NCBI RefSeq assembly: GCF_014066305.1
Contig: NW_023501104.1
Location: forward strand, 1 to 64,000
Reading direction: 5' to 3'
Source: Letharia columbiana
Lineage: Eukaryota > Ascomycota > Lecanoromycetes > Lecanorales > Parmeliaceae
DNA length: 64,000 nt
The notes beneath the pieces were generated by a model. It had not been told where the DNA came from, ran no database searches, and was given only the letters and a program-made list of their open reading frames with translations. This document shows positions 45,750 through 57,411 of this stretch, in pieces. The translations under genes and the position numbers were made by a program. Position 1 is the stretch's first letter. The number at the start of each line of letters is the position of its first letter.

Positions 45750-47560
45750 AGGAATCGACTGCAACGAAACTAACCGGCTCCTGGCGTCACTATTCCGAGA
45801 TCTTTCGTCGCCTCGCGCGAGAAGCCATCCCGGCCATTGATGAGTCGTGCCAGGATGCAGCTTTCACGTCCGGACAGACCAAGATCGCGCCTGCGAACAC
45901 GACGCAACCGGTCTACGTTTTCGAACACGCATTCATTTGAGATCCTGGTGAGACGCTGGTAGGATTGGTTGCTCGGTTCTTGCGCGGGCTTGTTGCTCTG
46001 TTCTTGTATTACTGTCGCCGGAGTCTACGGGTGCTTTTCTTTAATGCTATTATAAAAACTTCTAAGCGAATGGACTATGCGCTGGCTGAGCGTGTCTGTC
46101 TGTCTGTCTGTCCTATGTTCATGCGAAAGCTTCTAGCACCAAAACATCCCAAGCCTTTCCGCATCGCCATCATGTGCGCACACTGCAAAGAATCCGAATG
46201 TAGCATTCTCACCCACAGGTTAGGCTCTCGAAGCCACAAACACCACTAAGCCCCACCGGTTTCGATGATGAACATGGACGAAGCCTCCATGTAACAAAAC
46301 CTACGACATGCTCTCGCTCGACTCTCGAGAGTCCATCTCACATGCAGCAGCATTGGACAACTCAACGGGTTGCATTATTCCCTTGGTCTCACTATCTGAA
46401 TGGCTACAACACAGTCTATTACCCGAACTCCTTCGTCGCTATCCAACCGTGCTATCCTATCCACTCCAGATCCCAAGGCTAAGGAACCCCCAACATGCAC
46501 GTAGAAGTTTCTCCGCTCAGTCATAAGAATCGCAGCAGCCGCGCTAATCTCGTGTCTGAATGAATCAAATATTGTGAGTGAGTCTCCGAGCCGTCTGCGC
46601 TATATCTATCAAGCAGACGCAAAGTATCTTTTTGCCTATAGTCATCGTTCTGAGGCAATACTTCGCACTGCCCATGCTGCTGTTTCCGATTTTCCGCTTC
46701 TGCGAGGTCGATGTCCGCGGCGTCTGTGGTGCCAAATGTGGTTTCGCTGGTCCGATTTGAGGTGTGAGGGACGATTTGATTGATCATGTAGGTGCAGTCT
46801 GTTGCCGCGGCGGGCTCCAGGTGGATTTAAACAGTCCACTTGATCTCCGCGCTCCACACCAGAGATCTTAGAAAAAAACCTCTCAACTCTACTGGTATCC
46901 CGTTTGAAAAAATCGATTGCTGGCTGCGAATGGGTGCGCGTGATATCCGCAGCTATCCCGCCCGTCTCCGCCAAAGACTGTATAGACAGCGTACCGGATG
47001 TGGTGGTGTGGTGAGTGTGAAGGAGCTTTTCGTTGTAATGTTGCTGGTCGCTGTGGTGGGTAGGCTCCGCCTTGGCGTGTTGAAGGGCTGTCTGGAAATG
47101 AGGGAAAGGAGTGAGAAGGGGATGATGCGCTGGAAGAGGGCTGAGGTCATCGTGGTGAGTGAGAGTGATTGGCTTTGACAGGGGATGCATTAGACGGGCC
47201 TTGATTCAGTATAGCGATGATCACTACTATTGACCGCGAATGTTGCAGCTGGTTAGACTTGAAGACCCAGTAGGTGCTGAAAAGAAAAAGAGCTTGCAGT
47301 GTAAGTGCTAGACGTCTCTGCCGGCGGCGCTCGCGGCAAGTATGAAACTGAATTGCGCGCTCACGGTGGTGGCGACCCAGTCAAAGATTAAAGGACTGCA
47401 TAGATAGTAGTAGAACATAGAAGATACGAAGGTGGGACGACTCTCATTACACTAAGCGCAAGTCAAGCCTGAGAAACGCCTCGGATTTTCATCTAAAGTT
47501 CACTGTGTCGATATTGAAGGTGTCGCTATCATCGACCATCAGTGCAAACGCCTAGATCAT
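45750..47560. other. intergenic between NLR and BIR genes
   Basis: 1.8 kb with short frames on both strands. A TGTC microsatellite lies at about 46097-46111. A 64-codon frame begins at 45746 overlapping the NLR stop by ATGA; such an overlap has no clear meaning in a eukaryote. No supportable gene. Confidence 0.45.
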
Positions 47561-48205
47561 TCAGACTTTGACCCAGTCGTCCTTCTCTTCCCCGTCAAAC
47601 CCAAGCTCCACCCAACCCTCCACGTCCAGCACGGCTTCCCCCTTTGACTCGCCCGGTGAATCAGCCTGTGCGAGCGCATTTTCGGCCTTTCTATCAGAGT
47701 TTGAATTCAACATGTGGTGGTGTGGCGGGTGAAATGCTGGCGGAGGCGGATATGCTAGCCGGGGCATAGTTGCGCGGGTCGATATTGAGGTCTCAGCAGC
47801 TGCTGTTGATGTAGCGGACGCCCGGATCAGAGCACCTGATGCCAGACTGACTTTGGGAGGTGCTGAGCTCGGGATCGGTGTTGTTTGCGCCGGTGTTAAG
47901 GCGGGTTTCACAACTCGAAGAGTTTGTAGAAAAGGGCATGCAGGTGAGCGTCGTACATGTTCATCAAGAGGATCATCACTGCATTCCCACTCTGAGAGTT
48001 TAAGGCCACAAGTGGAGCATGTAGTTAGGTCTCGGCGTTGAGAGTGTTGCTGTTGATGAAATCCAGCTTTGGCCATCGCTGAGGCATTAGGGGAGGTGTG
48101 TGGCCATGAGGTGTAGGAAACGACTCTCGTCAGGTATGATTCTGGGTTATTAGGCGGAATTGATGCTGTCTTGGGCGGAAGAAAGCTCGGTTTCTGCTGG
48201 TCCAT
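47561..48205 (-). CDS. small single-BIR-domain protein
   Basis: 214-residue frame from the ATG at 48205 (upstream only a TTG). Residues about 28-95 form one BIR zinc domain: RVVSYTSWPHTSPNAS, AMAKAGFHQQQ, then CSTCGLKLSEWECSDDPLDE, H, VRRSPAC. The zinc ligands follow the exact BIR spacing C-x2-C-x16-H-x6-C. The rest is Pro/Ala/Ser-rich and ends in a short acidic/Trp segment (VEGWVELGFDGEEKDDWVKV). BIR proteins either inhibit apoptosis or, as Bir1/survivin, work in the chromosomal passenger complex; fungal Bir1 is much longer and usually has two BIRs, so this is a separate short form. It converges with the NLR-like gene 1.8 kb away. Confidence 0.8.
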   Translation of the reverse strand: MDQQKPSFLPPKTASIPPNNPESYLTRVVSYTSWPHTSPNASAMAKAGFHQQQHSQRRDLTTCSTCGLKLSEWECSDDPLDEHVRRSPACPFLQTLRVVKPALTPAQTTPIPSSAPPKVSLASGALIRASATSTAAAETSISTRATMPRLAYPPPPAFHPPHHHMLNSNSDRKAENALAQADSPGESKGEAVLDVEGWVELGFDGEEKDDWVKV

Positions 48206-50085
48206 TTTAGATGTGTGTTTCTCTTGTGTAATCGCTTGGATCGCTTGAACCAAGCAGCGAGCGCTATCAGCTGCTATTCTATGGCGCTAGGTAGCCTGAG
48301 GAAAGTGACGTGTATGAGGACCAGTTCAATTCACTGGGTTACACTTTTGAATTGGAGTTATTCTGTGAACTTGGTTGAAAGTACTGAGTCGGAGGAGAGA
48401 AAACAAGTTTACAAGGTGACGAGCAAACACCACAGACTGAGTGAGAGCTTTACCCGATTGGGTTAGCTCCCGTCAAAAGCTTGCCTGATGGAAGGGTGTT
48501 AATGTGTCAGAGGGGGGTGTCAGATGTCAATGTATCAGAAAGAGATGTTAACGTATCGCTGTGATGTGGTGCTACGGGTGCTGAAGCTGAACCATGCAGA
48601 GCATGTGATTTATCTATACATAAGAAACCTCGCTAGTATTCGAGCAAAGACTCAGAACTATATCTTTTAGTGTCCCGAGGCTTGAAGAAGAAAAACAGTT
48701 CTCTCAAAATGAAGCTGAGGTAACCTGAGTACTTAGCATACTCTCAAAGGCACCAAGCCTTCATTTTTCCTGCGTCGATTTGTTTTTGAATAAAGTTATG
48801 TTTCGGAGGGCGATATCATTGTTGGTGTGAAGTATCGACGGTAGTCACTCCCTCGGGCATGGGTTGGGGACGCCCGAGACGGGGGAAAGGAGACCCGAAG
48901 GCTCGCAGGAGACTGATACCATCAGGGTCACAGGGAGTATGAAGAGTCATCTGACCCTTTGGCTTATTGAGACTGCCCACCAAGTTTGATATGAGCTTGC
49001 AATATTTGGACTTAAGTATTCATTCCGTCGTTCTTGTCGATATCGCAAGACTGGAAAAATGAGAGACTGGAAGCTCAAAGGAAATACGGTTCAGGTATCC
49101 GAGTTTCAGTAAGCAACATGTATCTGCAGCTGACCTCGTCCAAAACATACAATCTGGAATTGCAACCAATGGACGAATAATGCAGGAATTGACTCCCGAA
49201 TCTCAAAGTCAAGCAACGAGCTATATACATCTCCAAGCAACGCTATGAGTGGCCAAGTTAGGTAGGGAGGTTATGATACTGGTTTCGAACTGCTCCTCGC
49301 TTTTGCGGTCACAGCTCGAGAATCAAACACCCCTGAGGCGAACAATCAGTATTTTCTAGCAATTTAGCGGGGCAGTATGCATACCCTTGTCCCCAAAAGA
49401 CTCTAACACCACAATCAACGAATGCTCGCATCCTATTATTCTTGCACGAGCAACCATCTGTTACTTGCGGGTCTCAAAAGTCTTGGGATACTCTAAGCCG
49501 GGGGATTTTTTTTGTGGATGTTGTCCGAACTGATCATCCGTCCTCGTTTGGCCAGCATCCCAATGGTTTGTGACCGGATTGTGAGGATGTATATTTCGTA
49601 CCTAATCATCAACGCACTTCCTACGAAGGAAGTGTGGTTGATGCCAGAATCGTCTTAAATTTTAGGTTTGGAAAGAGTACCGCCTCCGACCAGGAACCTA
49701 TTGTAAGATCTATGGTGGTGCTAAGACGAACGAGACGTCCGTCACAGGCCAGTCGGTGGAAGGCTTCTGCGCAGCAGCCATTTTCTGACCCATAAAGTTT
49801 AACTACTTTCCGAGTCCGTGTTGAATGTGCCAGTCCATGGATGCAATTGGATAAGCAGTAGCAACTTACAGCCGTGCTCAAACCTCATCCCATCTCATCT
49901 CCCACCCATTGTTTCTTCCTCACCCTTTACAGAAACACAACAACAGCGGCGATATCAGTAATACAAGCAACCTGAAGCAAAGAAAAGAGGAACTAAGACC
50001 CGAATGAACGTACCACCACAAAATTCTCAGCTTCAATTTTATCCTTTCCAACCCATCACTCACCGTCTCCGCTCCCCTCCCCCTT
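48206..50085. other. intergenic, no gene seen
   Basis: 1.9 kb without a coherent frame longer than about 85 codons. A few TGTCAGA-type words recur near 48510-48550. The left end must include the promoter of the BIR gene. Confidence 0.45.
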
Positions 50086-51472
50086 CTATCTCTCGTCTCC
50101 CCGATGCTGAACCTCGTCAAAATCGATGGACCACTTCTCAAGTGTTTCCAGCTCCTTGCTCCACACCCACCACTCCTGCATCTGCAAACTGAGTCTACGT
50201 CTACGCGCATCTGCACCTGCGGTACTGCCAAAATCTACCACAGTAGCCTCTTCGCCGTCGTCGATATCCGCGCGGCCCACGTTCTCAGGTCCGAAGTAGC
50301 GCTGGCTGGTGGCGGGGATCGGGTTGCGCGCCACGACGTCGCAGGATACGCGTGGAGGCGGGGAGAAGACGGGTGAGGTGGTGGACGGCAGGGATTCTGT
50401 AGAAGAAATCGAAGCCGTGTCTGCATTTGACTCGGAATGATGTGAAGGGGTCTGTGAGCGACAGCCTCTGCTTCGTTGAGCTTGCCGTCCATGGTGAAGA
50501 TGGATTTCGGAGTTGTCAGCTTTAATACTTACGGCTGGGGTTGCTGGAATTGTTTCTTGGGAGATGTCCGGATGATGTCGGGAGTCGCGGAGACGGTCTC
50601 CATATCCATGCAGAATTACCTCTACCCGCATCGCAACGTCCTCTACCGCGGCGAGAGCACCCATACTTTCATCCTGTACAGCATCTGCGCCGCCATTAGC
50701 GCGTCTGCTCGTAGGAACTCGCCTAGCTCCAGCGGGGTATCGAGACCCAATCCCTTGATTCGAGGGGACACTGGGATAGTCTTCACCTGTGGGAATCCAG
50801 TGTGGCGCTGGTGAGCTGGCGTGACTCGATTACAGCGAGATGATATGGCTACGGCGGCCGCTGAGGGTTGCAAACCCCGGCCAGAATCACCAAAGTCAGT
50901 GTTGGTGTTGAAGCCAGGCGGAACCGCCTGCTGAAACAGCTGTCTTGCGGCCAAATCCAAGGTCGGAGAATCTCCGTCTGAGATTCGTGCGCGGGTAGCG
51001 AGGGGCCCGTGTGCATGATTGGCTTGTTCTTCATTTGGGTGAGCTTCTTCCGCATCCCGCGTAGTACAACGTTGTCCGGGGGTGAGACAGGCAGGGTGAG
51101 ACAGGCAGGGTGAGACACTTTGGAGACGGGTTTCCTAAACCGATCCACCAAAGCCGTCTCCGCATCGACAGGACTTAGCCGCGCCAAGTCCCTCGGGCTC
51201 TGCAAAATTTCCGACTCTGGCGAACTCTTGGGCGTCGGCAGCTGAATCGTAAGTCGCGGACGACGGCCATGTTCGTCAGTAGCTTGCTCACTCGCCTGTC
51301 TACCGCTACTTCGACTGTCGGAGGAAGATTTGCTACGGTCGGAAAATGCCTGTCGAGGATCAGTTCTCATGAATGCTTGGTGTAGATTCGGTGGCGCTTG
51401 CCCGTATCCTGAGGCGTCGTTGCCACGTCTACGCAGGTGTGGCGTTGGGGGTGGTGGGTAGTGAGACATTTC
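50086..51472 (-). pseudogene. disordered-protein gene, frame broken
   Basis: Unknown protein, Ser/Pro/Arg-rich. The first segment starts at the ATG near 51470 (MSHYPPPPTPHLRRRGNDAS) and reads to about 51110. A second frame reads RDAEEAHPNEEQANHAHG, then DLAARQLFQQAVPPGFNTNT, to about 50850. A third reads SSPAPHWIPTGEDYPSVPSN, DESMGALAAVEDVAMRVEVI, and on to the stop at 50086. The first switch falls exactly on a 14-bp tandem duplication (51082-51109); with one unit absent, frames one and two are continuous. The second switch near 50825 has no convincing intron. Either the gene is disrupted or my reading misses introns. I do not recognise the family. Confidence 0.5.
51082..51109. repeat. 14-bp perfect tandem duplication in coding DNA
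   Basis: GTGAGACAGGCAGG occurs twice in direct succession, followed by a partial third (GTGAGACA). Because 14 is not a multiple of three, it moves the reading frame of the minus-strand gene. Confidence 0.9.
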
Positions 51473-52591
51473 TGAGATGTCTCGGGCTCTTGTCCGGTCA
51501 AAGTTGATGCTGATCACTGTTTTTGAGAACTCGAGTGGTCTGAAAGGTCGGATGATGAGTGAGGCTTGCGAGGTGTGAGGGAGGAGGAGCAATGGAGCGA
51601 CGAAGAACAGTATTTAAGCAGGACAAGTTGGAGAGTTGGCTCACAATGAGCACAATAGGGAGTCGTTGTTCTAAACAAAGGAATGGTGATAATCCCTGTC
51701 ACGTTGTAGCTCCCAGCACGAAGAGAACAGTACGTGCAAGTGTCGAGGTCAAGAGGTCGGAAATCTGACGATAAAGAGGAACGATGAGCTCCGTTGAAGT
51801 TAGCGGAAACTGCTTAGTATCATACATACATACATACATACATACATACATACATACATACATACATACATACATACATACATACATACATACATACATA
51901 CATACATACATACATACATACATACATACATACATACATACAAGATGGATGGAAGATGGATGGGGGTTCGGAAATGGAGATTTGGAAGACCTCGCAAAGC
52001 GCAAAGTGTCTCTGTTCATCTAACGGAGGCGATAGGGAATTGTTCAGTCTGCACGATGAGCATGGGGATCGATGATTTTGTGTTCAATGGCTTCGGTGAA
52101 AGGAAATTGGGCAATATCAAAAAAGTGAATAAACTCCAAATGCGCTTCATCGTCACCCTCGATAGTCCCGCTTTGTTCCGTTGGCAGTTGGGAATTGTAC
52201 TGGAAGGACACCGTTGTACCACATCTAGTGCGCCTTGTTTGAACTCTTGATTAGTTTTGGTTGGCTTGGGGCCGTTTTACGGCGGTGATTTGGTACCCAA
52301 GCTCGTTTTGCAGTTCTTTGATGTTACTGTACACTCGGTCCTGAAAGTTCAAAAATAGTAGATTGACAAAGGCGAAGAGAAAGAGGCGAAGCTGAATTGG
52401 ATAAGCAGTATATTCAGACAATATCGTCCTATCCTACAAGGCTTCAACTAACAACAAAACCAGGCAGGAATGCAACAAGGTCAGAGAACATGCTGTACAA
52501 GATGCGAGAAGAGCTAAATGAGAGTAGGTGCTATTGAGTCGCAGGCTTGGTGCTCGCTTGCGCCCCAAGTTGTAGTCAAAGCGTGACAAGC
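51473..52591. other. intergenic with microsatellite
   Basis: 1.1 kb between the disrupted minus-strand gene start and the glycogen synthase stop. Apart from the TACA microsatellite I see no gene; the frames reported over the repeat are pure repeat translation. Confidence 0.55.
51821..51942. repeat. (TACA)n microsatellite, about 30 units
   Basis: An uninterrupted CATA/TACA tetranucleotide run of 122 bp. All units look identical, which implies recent expansion. It lies about 350 bp upstream of the start of the adjacent minus-strand gene. Confidence 0.97.
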
Positions 52592-54865
52592 TCAAGACAC
52601 CCCATTCATGACACCTGGATTTGGCGAACCCATCGGTGTGGACTTCTTTGGCGATCGCAAGGTCAGAGGGAAGGGATAGTCATCTGGGTCTTCCTCTTCA
52701 CTATGAATATCGTTAGCGGTGACTTCGGAAATGGAACCTATGAGACAGAAAGACTGGGCTTACGGCAATTTCCACGCGATGTAATCCTCGGTACTCAAGC
52801 CTTCCCGGCCTTCTTGCAGCGATGCAAAGTCACCGGGCGTCATCATGCCAGACCGGTTTCTTGGTGATCCTGGGACGGATAACGGCCGGCTAAGCTTAGG
52901 CTCTGTAGCATCGAACATGCCTGCCTCGTCATAGTCGTCGTCAAATGAAGCTGGGTATGCTCTCCTCAAAGCCAGTTGCCGAGCCTTCACATATTCCATA
53001 CCCATTCTCTTCCAGTCCAGAAGATCGCTCAAGCGCTCTGTCCGATTCCTCTGGTTGATACGTTGTCTCTTACTCTTGGAAGCAAAGTCAAACATATAAC
53101 TCGCAAGCTGATTGACGGAATCGTCAATGCCCTTCATTCGGCGATCAACAATGTAGATTCCATAATCGGATGCGTTCTCAATGAGCTCCTCCATGTAACA
53201 TCCGAAGCCAGAGAGATTTGTGGTGATGCTCGGAACACCCATGACGGTACATTCGGCTGGCGTATAGCCCCATGGCTCATAGTAGGATGGGAAAATCCCC
53301 ATATGCGTGCCGCGGACGAAATCATCGTAGTCGAGGGGTAGGACAGGATTGGCAGAGTTGAGGAATTCCGGGTGGAAAATGACCTTTACGCGGTCAGACG
53401 GGTGGTTGAACAGCTGCACTCGGCGTATCTGGTTCAGGATTGGATCATCAGCGTCGTTGGCCATGTTGTGCGTGACGACTGGTGGCAGCGTATTTCGCTT
53501 CATCGCGAAGAGTCGTCGTCGAAGCATGACCCGGTCAGCGCTCGTCAGCAGGTCCTTGTGCTCGGGCACATCTTCTCCCTCGTGCCACTGGAGCGATCGA
53601 TCAAACAGCCTCTTTCCCACTTCTCGCTCGATGACTCCCACGGTATCTCGCAATGACTTGATGACTGCCTGGCCTTTCAAAGCCTCCACTGTCAAGGATG
53701 TTGTTTTTGCTGGCATGATGATGAACGCAACCACGGTCATTTTAGACCCTGAGCTCTTCAAGCTATGGTTCAGTCGCGCCAGAGATTCGATGAACATATC
53801 CACCCCTTTGTTTCTGTATTCATACCGCCCTGCCGTGAAGAAATATAGCGTATTGTCCGGCTCGAAGTCGTTGTGGCCATAGAAGTGTCCACGTACGAAG
53901 TCATGAATCTTCTCTTTTGATTGTTGATGCAGATTCTGGAACTCGTGCATGGCGGAGAATTTCTTCACGTTCAAGCCATTGGGCAGTACTCCATCAGGCT
54001 TCCGCTTCAGCAGATGCTCGCTTTCGTAAGCCGTGATGTGGGAGACGGTGGTAAAAACGTCGGTAGCGTGTGCTGCGGCTCGTTCGATGCAACATCTGTG
54101 GTATATACCGCGCTTTCCAGCTTCTGCATCCACATCAAAGTACTGGAGGTTATTGTAAAAGTCGACCGACCCAGCGCAAAGATATCTTCCGAGAAGGGTA
54201 GCGTGTGTGGTGAAGATGGTGGTCACGTCTATTCTCCGTTTTTTCGTCAAGGGAAGAGCCACTCCCGCGAGCCATTCGTGAAAATGGGCGATGATAGCTC
54301 GCTTGCGCTCATGAGATACAAACTGGTACCAAGTCAGCATTCGACAGTGGTCTTACTCGAAGAGCCATACCTCGCCAAGGAACCAAGCTACGAGGTATCC
54401 GAAGACCACTGCTTCATTCGTCTCGTCATCTCCAGGAGGCGAAGGTATACCAGCCGTATGCCACAGATCTGCCTTCCACTCATCAAGCCATCGGTAGCCC
54501 GTTTTTGTATCGATAAGCAGGATGCGTGGTGCACCCTCAATCAGCCATCTGCCGTAGACCAATCCAATGCCCCTAGCCTGCATGTTTGTTATGGTCTCGG
54601 CGAGTTCGGGATTCGTAGGGGTGAGGGGCTCGACTTCGACCGCAGCTGAAGCACGATTGAGAGGGCCGATGAGAGTGTATCGATCGCCATATTCGGCAGT
54701 GGTGACAGGGGCTTTTGATTTGATCACGGAGTAGATGCCTCCGACTCGATTGGCGGCCTCGGTAGAAACCTCGAAAAGCATATGATCCCGGATGTCTCGT
54801 CCAGTGGATTCTGCATTTGCTAGGACTTTGTCCTCAATGGACCCATTCATAGGTACCGTCGACAT
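52592..54865 (-). CDS. gsy1: glycogen synthase
   Basis: GT3-family glycogen synthase that adds glucose from UDP-glucose to glycogen in the cytosol. Exons 54865-54371, 54322-52764 and 52700-52592 give 720 residues, close to the usual fungal length. N-terminal [16 protein letters not shown] binds the nucleotide sugar. [30 protein letters not shown] and NGLNVKKF follow. [19 protein letters not shown] holds the catalytic/phosphate contacts. The arginine cluster [20 protein letters not shown] is the glucose-6-phosphate allosteric site. The C-terminus is a Ser/Pro-rich tail ([29 protein letters not shown]), where regulatory phosphorylation normally occurs. The final 109-nt exon is found by its CATAG acceptor and frame. 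Confidence 0.97.
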
Positions 54866-56032
54866 GGTGTTGAAGGGCCCGCAGCTCCGATACTCGAGCG
54901 GTAGGCGATTACTGGGCGGAGAGAAGGTGGGTCTGGATGTTGGGAATGTGGCACGGTGGGCTTTCTATAATTGGTTTCCAGTGGTCAGCAAATCAGCTTT
55001 GGGGACTTGATTTCAAGGATTGTGGTGGCATTGACGCGCTGAATAGCTTCCCCGCATTGTTTGGAAGGAAGTCTGTGTGAGACGTACCAACTCGATTGCA
55101 GCATCCCAAGGAAAGAAAGCGAAAGACAAGTGTGGGCAAAGGATGCATACGGTGAAGGCCAAGGATACCTGCTATGTAGCTGATTGGGATAGATAGTGTT
55201 GTGGATGAAGAGTGGATGTCGGCGAAGAGAATATGGTTCTTTGGGCGTCTGCTAGCGGACAGGGATGCCAAGAAATAGGGCCGAGTGCGGAGATGACTTT
55301 TGGATTTCTTCGTTCTACACCTTTCCACTACGATCCAACATCTATTCAATTTCTGAACAAACAGCAAAGTATTTCGTGGTTGAACATTCATCTTCGAATT
55401 TATTGTTTGTATGGGAACTTGCTTCTTCCATCGTCGAGGCCGACGTCATATGCTGGGGCAAATCCCACGTTACGTCTACCCCGCTCGCATGACCCACCAA
55501 CCGCCATGTTTAAGCATCGGTCCGACTCTCCACGCCATGCTATTGATCATGGCCTTTTCACCCTACGCATAAAAATGAGGCTCTGTCTACTATATCAGAT
55601 GGATGCTTAGAGCAGAGACTATGCGCAAAGACTCCAGAGATTCAATGACAACGCCCAATGCCTGGATCTACAACATACCTACCATTGCTGTCAGCGGAGG
55701 CTGCCTCAAAAAGTAGAATCCATTAAAGCCACTACAGTCTACGACTGAGGACGAGGAAGGACAGACGACTACTTGAACAATATTCAACAAATGCAACCTT
55801 CCACCTTTGCTGCTTTCCTTTAGTCGTGAGGCTAATTTTCATCTCAAGGGCACGCTGGTAATGAAGCATAAAAGAATGTTCGCTCAGCGAGGAGACCGTT
55901 CCCTCATCTTGATACATCTACTATGGACGCGAATCTTTGTGTCTTATCGTATCAATCTTGTGCTAATCTTGGGCCGCCTTCTCCAATGCAGCAATGCTCC
56001 AATCACTGGGACATGGGCACGTACTTCTAGAC
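54866..56032. other. glycogen synthase upstream region
   Basis: 1.17 kb between the 3' end of the WD40 gene and the glycogen synthase start, both on the minus strand. It should contain the glycogen synthase promoter and 5' UTR. Open frames here overlap on both strands and lack domains. Confidence 0.5.
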
Positions 56033-57411
56033 TCACCAAGCGAACTCAGTAACCGCCAACCCAGCCGCGGTCATCAATCGTAGCACCTTCCTATCGCTGC
56101 CTCCATTAACAAATCGTACGCAGATGGAATCCCCTGTCGGTTTGGTACTTCTCCATCTCGCCTGCTTCAGCTCAAAACCGCGCTTGACGTCCCAAATTAT
56201 AACGCGAGCGTCGTCTGTAACGGCAGCAACGAGATCGCCATGAACGTCGAATCCGGTTGCCAGATGTCCAAGGTCGGAGTTTTCGTAGGAGGGGAACCGA
56301 TTGTAAGGTCGTGTTACTTGGCCAGAGGTCGCGAGATCAGATGGAAAGCGCAGATCCTAAGTACATAGCTTGAGAGGTCAGCAAATCCGAGAACTACCTG
56401 CGATAGAAATTCTTACCTGACTGTCCAGTCCTGCAACCACTATCGTGATCTCATCGATTCTCCTCGCATGGTTGATCTGGCTTGCATGCTGAATGCGACT
56501 TTCCCGACTTTCCCCGTGACTTCTGATGTCCCACAGCCGCACTCCGCCGTCTTTACAACCCTTTATTACAACGTTCGGGGATAGCCAATCCACAGCCATC
56601 ACTTCCGGTGCGCCAAGACACCGTTCGCCGATTTCAGTGGTCCAGCGCCCCTGGCTTTCGTTCAGGATGACGGCACCGGTGGATGTTGCAATGGCAAAGC
56701 TCGTCACCCCAGAGTAAGGATTCGCAGTGGACGCCCAGTACAATATAGCTGGGCTATGCGTCAAGACCCCTCCTAGTCTGTGCACTTTTCCGAATACGCC
56801 GGCATGCTCCCCAGCGACACTGTCAAGATCCACGCAACAGGCTGAACAGTTTCCACCAAGCATGGTGACGCTGTGGCCAGTCAATCAATCACTGATAGAG
56901 CCACCTGCGACTGGTTATACTGGCAGAAGGAGTCGAGAGGATGATAGACTCAATGAGCTTATCTTCACATAGTAAGCGTCTGAATCAACAACGTTAGGAA
57001 TGTGTCACTGACCTGAGACGCTGGAGGGCGCCAAGCTTGATTGGGGTGGCTATCTCTAGAATCCTTGACAAATCCTCTGCCCAATACAAGAAGGGGGTCA
57101 GTTTAACAGGGACAGTGTCCTGCAAAAGAATTGGCGGCTTACATCTCAGCCCTCCTAGCGAGTTCATCTTTGGCCTTCAACCCAAATATCGTTGCTTGTA
57201 GAGGCTCATCATAGATGAGATTGATGAATTCCATAGGCAACGCCGTCTCTTTCCGACGCCAGAGCACCCTGTTATCCAGACCCTGGCTCCAAGCATTGGA
57301 CATGCCGATTTTGTTGTCAATGAGGCCCGATTCTCGTAGTAGACCGGCTTGGCCCCCCAGAGAGTGTGTAAGGACCTTCGATCTACGGATAAAGGTTTTC
57401 TCGCTTGCCAT
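56033..57411 (-). CDS. WD40-repeat protein, unknown role
   Basis: Multi-exon beta-propeller protein. The first exon, 57411-57143 (MASEKTFIRRSKVLTHSLGG ... LKAKDELARRAE), is secure. A second starts at 57076 with KDSRDSHPNQAWRPPASQ. The joins between about 57013 and 56880 are uncertain. A long exon reads VTMLGGNCSACCVDLDSVAG, then VTSFAIATSTGAVILNESQG, then VVIKGCKDGGVRLWDIRSHG, then IDEITIVVAGLDSQ. A GTAAGA intron leads to the last exon, DLRFPSDLATSGQVTRPYN, then DLVAAVTDDARVIIWDVKRG and so on to the stop at 56033 (TAAGLAVTEFAW). Two clear WD signatures (RLWDI, IIWDV) are visible. Such propellers are scaffolds; I cannot assign a complex. Confidence 0.7.

Noticed and set aside
45746..45940. 64-codon ORF overlapping the NLR stop by ATGA
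   Set aside because: Translational coupling is not expected in nuclear fungal genes, and the peptide has no recognisable feature.
51699..52023. ORFs translating to YIHT or MYVC repeats
   Set aside because: Pure translation of the TACA microsatellite in both directions.
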